Assembly: GCA_964482515.1 (NCBI GenBank)
Contig: CAYZXT010000005.1
Location: forward strand, 1-64,000
Direction of reading: 5' to 3'
Length of the DNA: 64,000 nucleotides
Source: CAYZXT01 sp964482515
GTDB taxonomy: Bacteria > Elusimicrobiota > Elusimicrobia > FEN-1173
The notes under the pieces were generated by a model, which saw only the letters and a list, made by a program, of their open reading frames with translations, did no database searches and was not told the DNA's origin. A program made the translations under genes and the position numbers. Positions 25,406 through 34,860 of this stretch are shown one piece after another; the first letter of the stretch is position 1; each line of letters starts with the position of its first letter.

Positions 25406-27538
25406 CTATCTTCTTCGTGGATGAGATTGGTTCGGACGGGCCGAGGGCTTGTCTTCCACCAGTTCAAAGTCCAGCTGGCGCTTTTCCACGTTCGCGGCGG
25501 CCAGGAGGACCTTCACGTCCATCCCCATGCGGAACGTCTGCCCCGTGCGTTTGCCGCGCAGACAGGCCCGGACCTCATCGAAGATGAAATAATCGTTCAG
25601 GTTCGCCACGCGGACCAGCCCCTCCACGAAGACTTCCTTCAATTGGACGAAGAAGCCGAAGTTCGTCACGCCCACGATGTTGCCGTCGAACTTTTCCCCG
25701 ACGCGCTTCTGCATGAGCTGGACGCGCTTGACGTCCATGGACTCGCGCTCCGCTTCCTGGGCCAGGCGCTCCCGCTGGCTGGACCGCGTGCAGACGCCGG
25801 GCAGCGCCCGCTTCCAATGGACCTGGCGGTCGTGGTTGAGCTGGTCCCGGAGTTTCTCCCGGATCAGCCGGTGCACGCAGAGGTCCGGGTAGCGGCGGAT
25901 GGGCGACGTGAAATGCGTGTAGCAGGCGGAAGCCAGGCCGAAATGCCCCACGTTGTCCGGCGAATAAACGGCCTGTTTCATGCTGCGGAGCAAAAGGCTG
26001 TGGATGGTGGCTTTGATCGGGAGGTCTTCCACCGCGTCCAGCGCTTCCTGGAGCGCGGAGGATTTCGCTTCCGCGAAACCCGACGGGACTTTCACGCCGA
26101 GGATGCGCAGCGTCTCCATGAGCTTGGTCAGCTTCTCCGGGTCCGGCCGGGGGTGCACGCGATACAGGAACGGCCAGGCCTTCATGTTCTGGGCCACGGT
26201 CTCGTTGGCGAGCAGCATGAACTCTTCGATGAGCCGGTGGCTCTCGAGGCGCGTGCGGCGGCGGATGTCCATGGGCCGGCCAAGCTCGTCGAGGATGGCC
26301 TCCGGTTCCGGGAAATCGAAATCCAGGGACCCGCGCTTGAAGCGGATCTCGCGCAGCTGCCGGGCCAGCTTGCCCATGCGGCGGACGCTCTCGACGATCT
26401 CGCCGGACGCGCCCGCGGTGCCTTTGTCGGTGAGGATGTCTTCGACGTCTTCGTAGGTGAAGCGCCGCGCGCTGCGGATGGCGCTCTCCATCAATTGGGA
26501 CGACACGACGCGGGCCTGGGAATCCAAATCCATCACGCAGGTCAGCGTCAGCCGGACGACGTTAGGGCGCAGGCTGCAAAGGTTGTCGGACAGCTCGTGG
26601 GGCAGCATCGGGATGACGCGGTCCACCAGGTAGACGCTCGTGCCGCGCTTCAGCGCCTCTTCGTCCAGGGGATTTCCCTCTTTGACGTAATGCGCCACGT
26701 CCGCGATGTGCACGCCCAACCGGTAGCCGCCGTTCGGTTTCACTTCGAGAGAGACCGCGTCGTCGAAGTCCTTGGCGTCCTTGCCGTCGATGGTGAACAC
26801 CGGCAGATGAAAGAATGTCGTGCGGCCGTTGAGGGCGGCGTCCGGCACCGAATCGCCGAAGGATTTCGCCTCGTTTAAAACCTCCGCGGGGAACTTCCCC
26901 GGGAGATCGTGCTTCCGCGTGAGGACCTGCATGTCCACGCCGGGATCGTCGCGCAAACCCAGAATCTCCAGCAGCTCTCCCGCCGGCGCGGCGTCCGCCG
27001 TGGGCCAGCGCGTGATCTTCACAACCACGATCTGGCCTTCCTTGGGCGACAAACCTTTTTTGTCCAGCAGGCGGACGGGGTCCCCGCCGATGTCCATCAC
27101 CACCACGTCGTTGTCGCGGAGCCTCTTGTAGGTCCCGACGATGGACGTGCGCGCCCGTTCCAGGACGCGGATGATCTCGCCGGAGCGGCGCAACTCGCCC
27201 CGCGACGTGACCCGCGCCATAACGCGGTCCCCGTCCAGGGCCAAGCGCAGGCTGGGGCCGTCCACATAAACGTCGGACACCACCGGGTCCTCGGACAGAA
27301 CGAAGCCGAAGCGTCCGCGCAGCTGGAGCTTTCCTTCCAGAAAAGTTTCGGGGCCGGGTTTGCCGGGCTGGGGCTTGTTCGGCTGCGGCCTGTTCTGTTG
27401 CGGCCGGTTTTGCGGGGGCCTGTTCTGGCCGTGGGAACCCTGGCCGGGACCTGAAGGATGGGAAGGCTTTGAAGAGGGATGGCGGGCGGCGGGATTGTCC
27501 CGCCGATGGAAATGGTGGCGCTGTTTTTTTCGTGACAT
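25406..27538 (-). CDS. rnr: Ribonuclease R
   Basis: 710 residues, 3'-5' exoribonuclease of the RNB family. Residues 1-75 are a basic, low-complexity tail with QNRP/QNKP repeats. Cold-shock-like OB domains follow (from LEGKLQLRGRFGFVLSED near residue 67). The RNB catalytic core begins near residue 245 with FTIDGKDAKDFDDAVSLE, whose Asp residues bind the catalytic metals; HIADVAHYV, DRVIPMLPHELS and FTSPIRRYPDL are further signatures. The C-terminal S1 domain covers about 615-695. It lacks the usual long Lys-rich C-terminal tail; the basic tail is at the N-terminus instead. A TGATATAAT box ends six bases before the ATG, so the mRNA may be leaderless. Confidence 0.96.
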   Translation of the reverse strand: MSRKKQRHHFHRRDNPAARHPSSKPSHPSGPGQGSHGQNRPPQNRPQQNRPQPNKPQPGKPGPETFLEGKLQLRGRFGFVLSEDPVVSDVYVDGPSLRLALDGDRVMARVTSRGELRRSGEIIRVLERARTSIVGTYKRLRDNDVVVMDIGGDPVRLLDKKGLSPKEGQIVVVKITRWPTADAAPAGELLEILGLRDDPGVDMQVLTRKHDLPGKFPAEVLNEAKSFGDSVPDAALNGRTTFFHLPVFTIDGKDAKDFDDAVSLEVKPNGGYRLGVHIADVAHYVKEGNPLDEEALKRGTSVYLVDRVIPMLPHELSDNLCSLRPNVVRLTLTCVMDLDSQARVVSSQLMESAIRSARRFTYEDVEDILTDKGTAGASGEIVESVRRMGKLARQLREIRFKRGSLDFDFPEPEAILDELGRPMDIRRRTRLESHRLIEEFMLLANETVAQNMKAWPFLYRVHPRPDPEKLTKLMETLRILGVKVPSGFAEAKSSALQEALDAVEDLPIKATIHSLLLRSMKQAVYSPDNVGHFGLASACYTHFTSPIRRYPDLCVHRLIREKLRDQLNHDRQVHWKRALPGVCTRSSQRERLAQEAERESMDVKRVQLMQKRVGEKFDGNIVGVTNFGFFVQLKEVFVEGLVRVANLNDYFIFDEVRACLRGKRTGQTFRMGMDVKVLLAAANVEKRQLDFELVEDKPSARPNQSHPRRR

Positions 27539-27544
27539 GAGGGG

Positions 27545-27553
27545 ATTATATCA
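27545..27553 (-). promoter_or_regulatory. Extended -10 directly before rnr
   Basis: Minus-strand TGATATAAT is a perfect TATAAT with the TGn extension. Its 3' end is six bases from the rnr ATG, so transcription would begin at the start codon. No Shine-Dalgarno is present, consistent with a leaderless message. Confidence 0.5.
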
Positions 27554-27590
27554 TCCTAACTGCGGTTTGAATACGAGGATGGGCCGCCCA

Positions 27591-29384
27591 TTAATCGCCG
27601 TACAAAAAGCGGTTCAACGCTTCTTCCAGTTCGGCGGTGACGGCGGGGAATTCCACGGCGACGTTGTGCTTTTCAGACGGATCCGTCTTCCGGTTATAAA
27701 GTTCTTTTCTTCCCGACTCCCTGTCCACGATCAACTTCCATCCGTCGTTCCGGCGGAGGGAAAGAGGGGTTGCCTTGTCCCCCCGCGATATGACCGTTAT
27801 GTCCGGCTCGGGGCCGCCAGCCAAGAAGCTGGCAAGGCTCGTACCGCCGGGGCTGGCATGAGTCGGCGGCGCCAGTCCCATCAACTCCACCAACGTGGGA
27901 AGTACGTCGCAGGTACGCAATTGCGTTTTGACGACGGTCTTCTCCTTCAGGCGGCCGGGCACGCGGACGATCAAGGGCGGATTGATCATTTCGTCATAGC
28001 ACTTGGTGTGCTCGAAATAGCCGTGTTCCATGAGCCCTTCCCCGTGGTCTCCCATGAAAACGACGATGGTCTTCTCCAGGACGCCGAGGCGGCCCAGATG
28101 ATCCAGCCAGCCGCCGAGTTTTTCATCCAAGTCGGCCATTCTGGCGTCATACAATTCATTCAACAAAGCCAGCTCGTCTTCATAACCCGGCAACTTGCTC
28201 CACTCGGCCTGACTGTTAAACGCATCCACGAAACTGTATGCCTGAGGGTGCAAATGCGTCAACGGCGGTAGAAACGCCTCGAGCGCTTCCCGATAAATCA
28301 CGCGCAGGAGGAGCCTCCGTCTTTGATCGAGGGGCTCAGCCAGCGACAGCCTACCGTCCCGGACCGACAGCAACGGCTCCGGCCCTTCCAGTTGGGTCTT
28401 GATGTTGGGAACGAGGAGAGTGTCCCAATTGTGAAATGTGATGTTGCCAATCCGCAGGGACGGGGGCACGAAGTCGCCGAAACGCTCGGACTGGGACGCG
28501 TTGAACTCGTAGACGGTTCCCGGGGCGAATAGGATTTTGCCGATCGGCGACCCGGGCCGCCGGACAAAATCGTCGAGGGCCCGGACGATGGCCCTCTTGT
28601 CCCGCGGCGTCAGGTCCTCCGCGGACCTCACCTTCTCCAAACGACGAATCAGGCGGGGAGGAAGTCCGGCAGCCAGGATGGCGGCCGGGGAGCTTCCGGT
28701 TTCCTTTAGGTTTGACAGGAGCCCGTCCCACATCTTCGTACCGGAGATCGGGATCCCGGTGGCGCGAATCCCCAGGGCCACAAAGGGAAGGTCGTAGGGC
28801 AGGGCGCTCCGCCAGAAATTCTTGTCCACCAGGCGGATGGTGTTTTCCTTAAGCAATCGCCGGTATATCCTGCGGGAGCGGGCCGTCAACCTGGACTCCA
28901 GCCGGAACTGAGGATCGTACGGATAGTGAAGGTCGGTCGTATGCAGGATTGAAAAAAACGGCCGGTCGGCGTTATCCGGGAGATCCATCGGGAAGTAAGA
29001 GTATCCCTGGGCGGCAATAAACTTAGACAAGGGATAGTCGCCGAGGTATTCGTATTTGTCCTCGCGCCGCCACGGGTCCGCCAAATAAAAGTCCCGGCCG
29101 TAGGGCGCGGCCTTGAAAAAAGACTGGAGCACCGGGAACGTGAACGATGTCGGGCTGACCAGGTCGGTGAACACATACGCATCCCCGGCAAGCCGTTCCA
29201 AATGGGGCATAGTCCTTTTGGGATAATCGTACAAGGACAGGTGGTTCCTGTTCAACGTATTGACCATGACGACGAACAGGTTGTACCGGGACGGGGGAAC
29301 CGCGAGCGGTGCGGAAGGTTTTGCGAGCGTCGGGAACAACAGTAAAACGGCCAGGACCCCAACGAGCTTACGGGAGCCGTTCAT
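27591..29384 (-). CDS. Sulfatase-fold protein, exported, atypical active site
   Basis: 597 residues. Signal peptide at 1-23. Alkaline-phosphatase/sulfatase superfamily: the N-terminal metal site is VVMVNTLNRNHLSLYDYPKRTMPHLERLA (degenerate, Asn in place of the usual Asp), the nucleophile region is SPTSFTFP, and the C-terminal metal ligands are in VVFMGDHGEGLMEHGYFEHTKCYDEMINPPLIV near residue 445. The CxPxR formylglycine motif of true sulfatases is absent; the Thr/Ser of this region is what LtaS/EptA-like relatives use. An insertion of about 150 residues precedes the DHGE motif. It may act on a phospho- or sulfo-ester of surface glycan or lipid, or be inactive. Seven bases after ccsA, same operon. 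Confidence 0.8.
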   Translation of the reverse strand: MNGSRKLVGVLAVLLLFPTLAKPSAPLAVPPSRYNLFVVMVNTLNRNHLSLYDYPKRTMPHLERLAGDAYVFTDLVSPTSFTFPVLQSFFKAAPYGRDFYLADPWRREDKYEYLGDYPLSKFIAAQGYSYFPMDLPDNADRPFFSILHTTDLHYPYDPQFRLESRLTARSRRIYRRLLKENTIRLVDKNFWRSALPYDLPFVALGIRATGIPISGTKMWDGLLSNLKETGSSPAAILAAGLPPRLIRRLEKVRSAEDLTPRDKRAIVRALDDFVRRPGSPIGKILFAPGTVYEFNASQSERFGDFVPPSLRIGNITFHNWDTLLVPNIKTQLEGPEPLLSVRDGRLSLAEPLDQRRRLLLRVIYREALEAFLPPLTHLHPQAYSFVDAFNSQAEWSKLPGYEDELALLNELYDARMADLDEKLGGWLDHLGRLGVLEKTIVVFMGDHGEGLMEHGYFEHTKCYDEMINPPLIVRVPGRLKEKTVVKTQLRTCDVLPTLVELMGLAPPTHASPGGTSLASFLAGGPEPDITVISRGDKATPLSLRRNDGWKLIVDRESGRKELYNRKTDPSEKHNVAVEFPAVTAELEEALNRFLYGD

Positions 29385-29391
29385 TAAAAAT

Positions 29392-31266
29392 CTATTGTGG
29401 GATTGCCGGTTGTTCCGGCGGGAAGGGTTTTCCGTCTTTCCGGAAGCTCCGCCATTTCTCGAAGGGGATGTTTCCGATGGCTATGATGGCGGCCTGGCTC
29501 AGCACGAAGGTGAGGAGCGCGTAAAATGTTTTCTGCATGAAGCCGTAGGAGTGCAATCCGATGCCGAGCATGTTCACGCCGAACCAGGAGAGCGCGGTGA
29601 TGATGTTCCCGCCCACGGCCAAGACCATCAGGCCGCGCTGCGTGATGTATTTCCCCCAGCGCGCGTGGAGGATCAGCACGTTCCAGAGCACGATCATGAG
29701 CGCGCCGTTTTCTTTCGGGTCCCAGCCCCAGAAGCGGCCCCAGGATTGGTCCGCCCAGATGCCGCCGAGGACCGTCCCCACGAAACTGAAGAACGCGCTG
29801 AAGCAGACCACGCCGTAGGTCATACGGGTGAGGGTGTCGGCCGTCTCCTCGTTCAAGGTCTTGGTAAACACGCCGCGGAAAATATAGACGATGGCCAGGA
29901 ACCCCGAAAGGAACGTGGAGCTGTACCCGATGGTGATGGTGATCACGTGGGTGGCCAGCCAGAAGTTGGAGTCCAGCACCGCCCGCATCATCTCCATGGT
30001 GTCGCCCTGGGTCGCCAGATGGTGGGCGACGATGAGCGTAATGAAGCCGATGGCCGACGCCACCGCGCTGCCCAGGCCTTTCCTATATAGATATTCCAGG
30101 ATGATGCCCAGAAGCACCGCCGCCCATCCCACGAAGACCGCCGACGAGTAAAGGTTGGTGACCGGCGGGCGCCCCTGCAGGATGATGCGCGACGCCAGGC
30201 CGCCGGTATGCACCGCGAAGGCGAGGATCAAGAGATATAAAGCGGAGCGGTTCAGCTCATCCGGCCAGAACATCCAGGAGAAGCAGGCGAGCAGGAACAC
30301 GATGACATAGAGGATCATGCTTTGATAGAACGGCTCGAAGTGGTTGAAACGGAATTCGTAACGCGCCTGGTCCACGGTCTCTTGGATATGTCCCTCCAGC
30401 CAAACGCGCCACCCGATCAGAGCCTTATTGAACGACGCCGCGTCGCCCGCGCGATAGGCGTCCGCCATGGCCGCGTAAAGCGTGACGCCCGGATGAAGCT
30501 TGCCCGTCTGAATGTAGTCCAGCAATTCCTGACCGACGGTGGCCCAATCCGAATCCGGCTTGCCGCCCTCTTTGAAAAGCGGCAGGAAATAGGCGGCGCG
30601 CCCCATGAACTGATACCGCTGGAAGAACTGCCCCATGGCCTCCAGCGCGGGCGAGATTTTTCCGCCCGCCTGGTGCTTGTGGGTCTTCAGTTCCTCCGCC
30701 GCGGGGGCCACCGTGGCCTGGAACCGGACGACCTCATCGGAAACGGTCTGCGCGCCGGAAATCTGCAGCGTGTTCTGCAGCCGCTGATAGAGAACCAGCC
30801 GCTCCTGCAGGTTGCTGACGGCGGTTTGGAAGGCGGAACGTTCCTCGGGCCTGACTTCGGCGGCGCGGCCCGCCTGCGTTTCGATCTCTTCCAGGTGCGG
30901 GTGCAGGGTGGAGAAGGAATAGAGGCGCTGAGTGGTCTGCTGAATGCCGATCAGCCCGAGCACGTCCGGGCTGTCGATCTCAAAGACTTTGTACTCGTTG
31001 GCTTTTTCCGGCGCGAACATGACGTCCGCCAGCCACTCGATGGCAGATTTCTTTTTCCCGTCGACGCGCAGCACCTGCTTGCCGGAAACCATCAGGAGCG
31101 AACTTCGCGCCACGGAGTCCAGGGGCTTCACGCGGCCGTTGCTCAACACCGGCAACTCGCCGAAACCCTGGAGGTTGACGCCCCCTTTCTGGGGCGGCAA
31201 ACGCAGGGCGGACAGAACATAGGCCGCAAAAACCGCCGTCAGGATCCAGGGAAGATATTTACGCAC
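29392..31266 (-). CDS. ccsA: Cytochrome c biogenesis protein CcsA/ResC
   Basis: 624 residues. It handles haem for cytochrome c maturation (System II) at the outer face of the cytoplasmic membrane. The C-terminal half has about eight helices and the tryptophan-rich haem motif WGRFWGWDPKENGAL near residue 515, with conserved His in HVITITIGY and LHARWGKY flanking it. The N-terminal 300 residues after the first helix form a large periplasmic domain starting GFGELPVLSNGRVKPLDSVAR, a form I associate with PVC and related bacteria. Overlaps resB by 8 bases. Confidence 0.93.
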   Translation of the reverse strand: MRKYLPWILTAVFAAYVLSALRLPPQKGGVNLQGFGELPVLSNGRVKPLDSVARSSLLMVSGKQVLRVDGKKKSAIEWLADVMFAPEKANEYKVFEIDSPDVLGLIGIQQTTQRLYSFSTLHPHLEEIETQAGRAAEVRPEERSAFQTAVSNLQERLVLYQRLQNTLQISGAQTVSDEVVRFQATVAPAAEELKTHKHQAGGKISPALEAMGQFFQRYQFMGRAAYFLPLFKEGGKPDSDWATVGQELLDYIQTGKLHPGVTLYAAMADAYRAGDAASFNKALIGWRVWLEGHIQETVDQARYEFRFNHFEPFYQSMILYVIVFLLACFSWMFWPDELNRSALYLLILAFAVHTGGLASRIILQGRPPVTNLYSSAVFVGWAAVLLGIILEYLYRKGLGSAVASAIGFITLIVAHHLATQGDTMEMMRAVLDSNFWLATHVITITIGYSSTFLSGFLAIVYIFRGVFTKTLNEETADTLTRMTYGVVCFSAFFSFVGTVLGGIWADQSWGRFWGWDPKENGALMIVLWNVLILHARWGKYITQRGLMVLAVGGNIITALSWFGVNMLGIGLHSYGFMQKTFYALLTFVLSQAAIIAIGNIPFEKWRSFRKDGKPFPPEQPAIPQ

Positions 31267-32467
31267 GGGATTTCCGTTTCCTCGCGAAACCGATCAAATG
31301 CGACAGGAACTGGATGGCCAGGCCGACCGACACAAGGATGCAGGCGATGTAGGGCGTCAGCCAAAAGGGGTTTTCCACGACCTGGAAGATGGAGACGGTG
31401 TCGTTGTTGGCGAAGCTGGCCTGGTAGAACGTCAGCCCCCCGTAGCGCAGGGGATGGTTCATATAGATGAGGGCGTCGCGGTCCTCGTTCTTTTCCGGAT
31501 GCTTCAGGCGGACGAGGCTGGAAAAATTCTTCGGGATGTCCGTCCCGGCGTATTTGTCGTGGCGGAATTCCTTCAGTGTCAGGGAGAAGGGATAATAATG
31601 CCGCCGCGGCCGCATGTGGAATTGATAGTCCTTTCCGTCCACGGTGACGGACTGCGGCGCGCCCAGCATCCCCGAGACCAGCCAAACGCCCCGGGACCGG
31701 CCCTTTTCCAAAACCTCCACGTAGGCCGTGACGTTGTTCGCCTCGTCGTCCGCCAGGGTCGGCGGAAGTTCCTTCACCGCGATGCGCGGGCCGATCCCCA
31801 TGGTGGCGAGGGACCCGGTATTGCCCGGGACCATCTCGAGCGAGGCGTTGGAATAATACTTTTTGACGCGGAGTTCGAAAGGGAGGCCGGGGACGCTGAT
31901 GAGTTCTCCGTCATGCTTCAAAACGGATTGCGGGATGCTGACGACGTGATCGGAATCGTCGCCGCCCGGGTTGACCAGAGCCAGCTCCATCTCCCGCGGC
32001 GCCTCGGAATAGTTCTTCGTCGTCCCGACTTCCACCGGCATCTGGCTTTCCTTCGCCAGGATCTGCGTGAGAAATTGCCCGAGCAGGAGCACGATCAACC
32101 CGAAGTGGGTCACGCTGAGGCCCAGCTTGTTCCAGCTGTAGCGGAACTTGTGCGCCATCACCAGGTTCACCATCCACAGCGCGCCGATGGTCAGCCCGCC
32201 GGGAAACACGGGGAACTTGAAACCGCCCGAGGTCTCGAAGTAGACCAAAAAGCTGTTGAAGTATTTTTTTTGCGCCGCGAAGGCGCCCATGCTGACCTGG
32301 CCCATGGTCCCGGCGAAGACCAGCATCATCATGAGGATCAGGCAAAAGATCGTGAGCTTGAGGGAAGCGAGGGACTCCATCACCCGCGTCAGATTCGCGA
32401 GCCAGGCGGGGCGGGGGGTGGACGGCGGCGGGCGCCGGAAGGGGATGTTTGAAGCGGCCGGGCTCAT
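31259..32467 (-). CDS. resB: Cytochrome c biogenesis protein ResB
   Basis: 402 residues. ResB family partner of CcsA: a cytoplasmic start, helices near residues 40-60, 85-105 and 130-150 (LASLKLTIFCLILMMMLVFAGT is the family signature), a large periplasmic domain, and a last helix near residue 375 before a basic RKRKSRA tail. The complex delivers haem and keeps apocytochrome thiols reduced. The gene overlaps both neighbours by a few bases, so lipoprotein, resB and ccsA are one operon. Confidence 0.93.
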   Translation of the reverse strand: MSPAASNIPFRRPPPSTPRPAWLANLTRVMESLASLKLTIFCLILMMMLVFAGTMGQVSMGAFAAQKKYFNSFLVYFETSGGFKFPVFPGGLTIGALWMVNLVMAHKFRYSWNKLGLSVTHFGLIVLLLGQFLTQILAKESQMPVEVGTTKNYSEAPREMELALVNPGGDDSDHVVSIPQSVLKHDGELISVPGLPFELRVKKYYSNASLEMVPGNTGSLATMGIGPRIAVKELPPTLADDEANNVTAYVEVLEKGRSRGVWLVSGMLGAPQSVTVDGKDYQFHMRPRRHYYPFSLTLKEFRHDKYAGTDIPKNFSSLVRLKHPEKNEDRDALIYMNHPLRYGGLTFYQASFANNDTVSIFQVVENPFWLTPYIACILVSVGLAIQFLSHLIGFARKRKSRA

Positions 32468-33204
32468 TGCGAAATCTTCAGGCTTTCGAGGAACCTCATG
32501 AAGGCGGGCATCGTGTCGCCCACGGCGGAATCTTCGCCGACCATCTTGAAGAACAGGGTCTGTCCGCCGCTGGTATGGATGGCGGCCACGAGCCGGCGCT
32601 TAAATTTGTTGTCGATGACGGGCTTGTCGCTGACCATGTCGGCCAAAAGCATCCTGCGTCCCGCCGGCGAGATCCGCTTGGTTTCCTTGGCGAGCGCGTC
32701 CTGGTTGATAGGCGGTAGTTCGATCTGGCCGCGCCAGCGGTTCACGTTGGAAAGGTCTCCCCCCGCTTCGCCCGCCAGGGACACAACCGAAATGTCCACG
32801 GCCTGCCCGTTCTTCCCCACCGCCGAAAAACTTCCCATGCGCATCTGGGACGGCGGCTTCTCCTTCCAACCCTTGGGAAGGGTCCACGTCACGCCGCCCT
32901 GCGCCGCCGGAGGCAAACCCGCCGCGCTGTCCATCCCCATCGCGCCGCCCATGCCGTCGATCGGCGGATGGCCGGGCGGCAATTCCCCGCCCATGTTCCC
33001 CATGCCCTCCACCGGAGGATGTCCCGGAGGGAGGCCTTCGCCCGCCGGGGCGCTCGCGGGCGGATGGTTATGCCCGTCGTCCGCCGAGTGCGCGGAGGCC
33101 GCGGCAGGCGCTTCTTTCGGAGCCTTATATACGGAAATTTTATCCCGCTGGCAAGACGCGAGCGCGAGGACGCTGAAGATTGGGAGAATCCAAACTCTTT
33201 TCAT
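32464..33204 (-). CDS. His/Met/Pro-rich lipoprotein with PsbP/MOG1-like domain
   Basis: 246 residues. Lipoprotein signal with lipobox LASC (Cys18). Residues 35-100 are a His-, Met-, Gly- and Pro-rich linker with two copies of LPPGHPPxxGMG, which could bind copper or haem iron. From about residue 105 (VTWTLPKGW) a PsbP/MOG1/DcrB-like domain follows, similar to the C-terminal domain of the M48 lipoprotein in this window. It overlaps resB by 4 bases, so I infer a role in cytochrome c maturation or metal delivery. A TATAAT (33214-33219) lies nine bases before the ATG and there is no Shine-Dalgarno. Confidence 0.85.
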   Translation of the reverse strand: MKRVWILPIFSVLALASCQRDKISVYKAPKEAPAAASAHSADDGHNHPPASAPAGEGLPPGHPPVEGMGNMGGELPPGHPPIDGMGGAMGMDSAAGLPPAAQGGVTWTLPKGWKEKPPSQMRMGSFSAVGKNGQAVDISVVSLAGEAGGDLSNVNRWRGQIELPPINQDALAKETKRISPAGRRMLLADMVSDKPVIDNKFKRRLVAAIHTSGGQTLFFKMVGEDSAVGDTMPAFMRFLESLKISQ

Positions 33205-33213
33205 AGGAAATGA

Positions 33214-33219
33214 ATTATA
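33214..33219 (-). promoter_or_regulatory. TATAAT box just before the lipoprotein-resB-ccsA operon
   Basis: Perfect TATAAT on the minus strand ending nine bases before the ATG at 33204; a run of eight A residues precedes it. Would give an almost leaderless transcript. No -35 match at 16-18 bases. Confidence 0.35.
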
Positions 33220-33264
33220 GGATTTTTTTTAAAGGGAAGGGTTGAAAACCGGCAACGTCTTTTT

Positions 33265-34860
33265 TTAAGCGCTCATCAGCACCCGCTGAACGCCGCGGAT
33301 CCAATCGCCGAAGTTCTGGGGCGTCAGCGGCACGGCATTCATCAATTCGTTCAGTACAAGGAAAGCCACTTTGCGCATGAAACGTTCCATGTCGGCGCGG
33401 TTGACGCCGGAATCGTCCATCACGATGCCGGTCGCGATGAAGAATTGAGCCGACACGTCGAGACCTTCAAAATCCGACGAGAGCTCGTCCATCAATATCC
33501 GCATGGACAGCACCGGCATTCCGCGCTCGCCGGTCGACAGCGCGGACGCGAGGCGGAACTCCACCTTTTCCCCGCCGGGCAATCCGGCGACGGCGCTCTC
33601 GACGCGCCGCCGCGTTTCCGCGTCTTCCACGTAGACGATGACCCGCTCCGGAGTCCGGCGTCCGCCGAGGACATCCCGCATCGCGGCGGCGATGCGCCCC
33701 GCGTCCCACGTGTGCGGCACCGCGCCGTACCGGACCAAGGGGGCCCCGCGGTTGGACGCGGGCGCGAAGTAATCATCCAAAATATTCACGAAAGATTCCG
33801 TCCCCGGCGCGGTTTCGACGGTCAGGTTGCCCAAAACCTTCAGCAACTCGGCTTCCGTCAAATTCCTTCCGTAAAGTTGCGCCAGGCGGGCTTGCAGCGC
33901 GCTTCGGAAAACGTCCCGCTCGTCCGCGTCAAACCGACCGATATCTCTCAGCCATCCGTTGGGATCTGCCGTCGTTCCAACGCCCAAGTTTTCGACACGG
34001 CCCAAAATGCGCCGGACCTGCTCACCCACCGCCGCCCGGGAATCATTCTCGTCCAGCGCCGTTTTGATCCGCCCCGCGGCGTCCGACACCGTGTTTGCCA
34101 GAGAAACGCCCCGAACGCCCGTCGAAACCGGCGCGCGACGTAACTCTTCACCCCTGACCTCCGAGATCAAATCATCCGAAGTCCGACCTCCCCGGCGTGG
34201 CCAACCGACCCGCGCCCGCTCGGCGGGATCGGAAGCGATCCGCCTTAAATTCAAGCCGAGAGCCCCCCGGACGCCGTTCCTCAAAACGACGGCACTCATC
34301 GACGCGTCGGGATTCAGCTTTGCGAGAATGCTCGCCTCATCCGTGTTGTCGCGCACGCTGGAAAAACCGGAGAGCTCCACGGAGACCTTTTCCATGTCCG
34401 CCCCAAGGATCTCGAGGCGCTCCCTGATAACGGACGCCCGGACTTTCGTATTCTTGAAATGCTCCAGCATTTCCGGCGAACGCGCCCAGGAAACAATGTC
34501 CTCCTCATCCGTGGCGGAAAGTACGACGAACCACCAGTTGGAGATGTCGTTCCTGGGAATTCTCCACGCGAGGCTCTCATCGATGAAAGCGTTCAAGCTC
34601 TGCCGGTCGTAAAATTCATCTCTCGGGTCGTAGGGCGGCAGGTGGCCGAAGAACAGCTCGCCCGGACCATCAGGGTTTACCGGATCCGGCTTGAAGCCCA
34701 TCACAACGCTGCAGGACAGCAGCCTGGCCCATCGGACCATCAATTGTGTTTGCGGATAACGAACCATGTTCTGGCCGTTCTCGGGATATTCGGAAACCTC
34801 AGTATCCTCGGTGTACCAATCGGCGGGATTGTTATAATCCCCCCATCCACCCACCAGAAG
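33265..34860 (-). other. Giant protein: C-terminal region (CheD-like candidate plus helical end)
   Basis: About residues 8782-9309. The first part (GWGDYNNPADWYTED onward) contains LLSCSVVMGF with Cys8828 and, 23 residues later, FFGHLPP with His8851, an arrangement reminiscent of the Cys-His pair in CheD/CNF-type glutamine deamidases; this is a weak pattern match. The last 300 residues are helical (VSDAAGRIKTALDENDSRAAVGEQ, ADMERFMRKVAFLVLNELMN) with a Rossmann-like stretch RVIVYVEDAETRRRVESA. No membrane helix. Confidence 0.35.

Noticed and set aside
27350..27440. Short repeats at the start of rnr as a CRISPR-like array
   Set aside because: They are in-frame QNRP-type codons of a low-complexity protein tail with no spacers.
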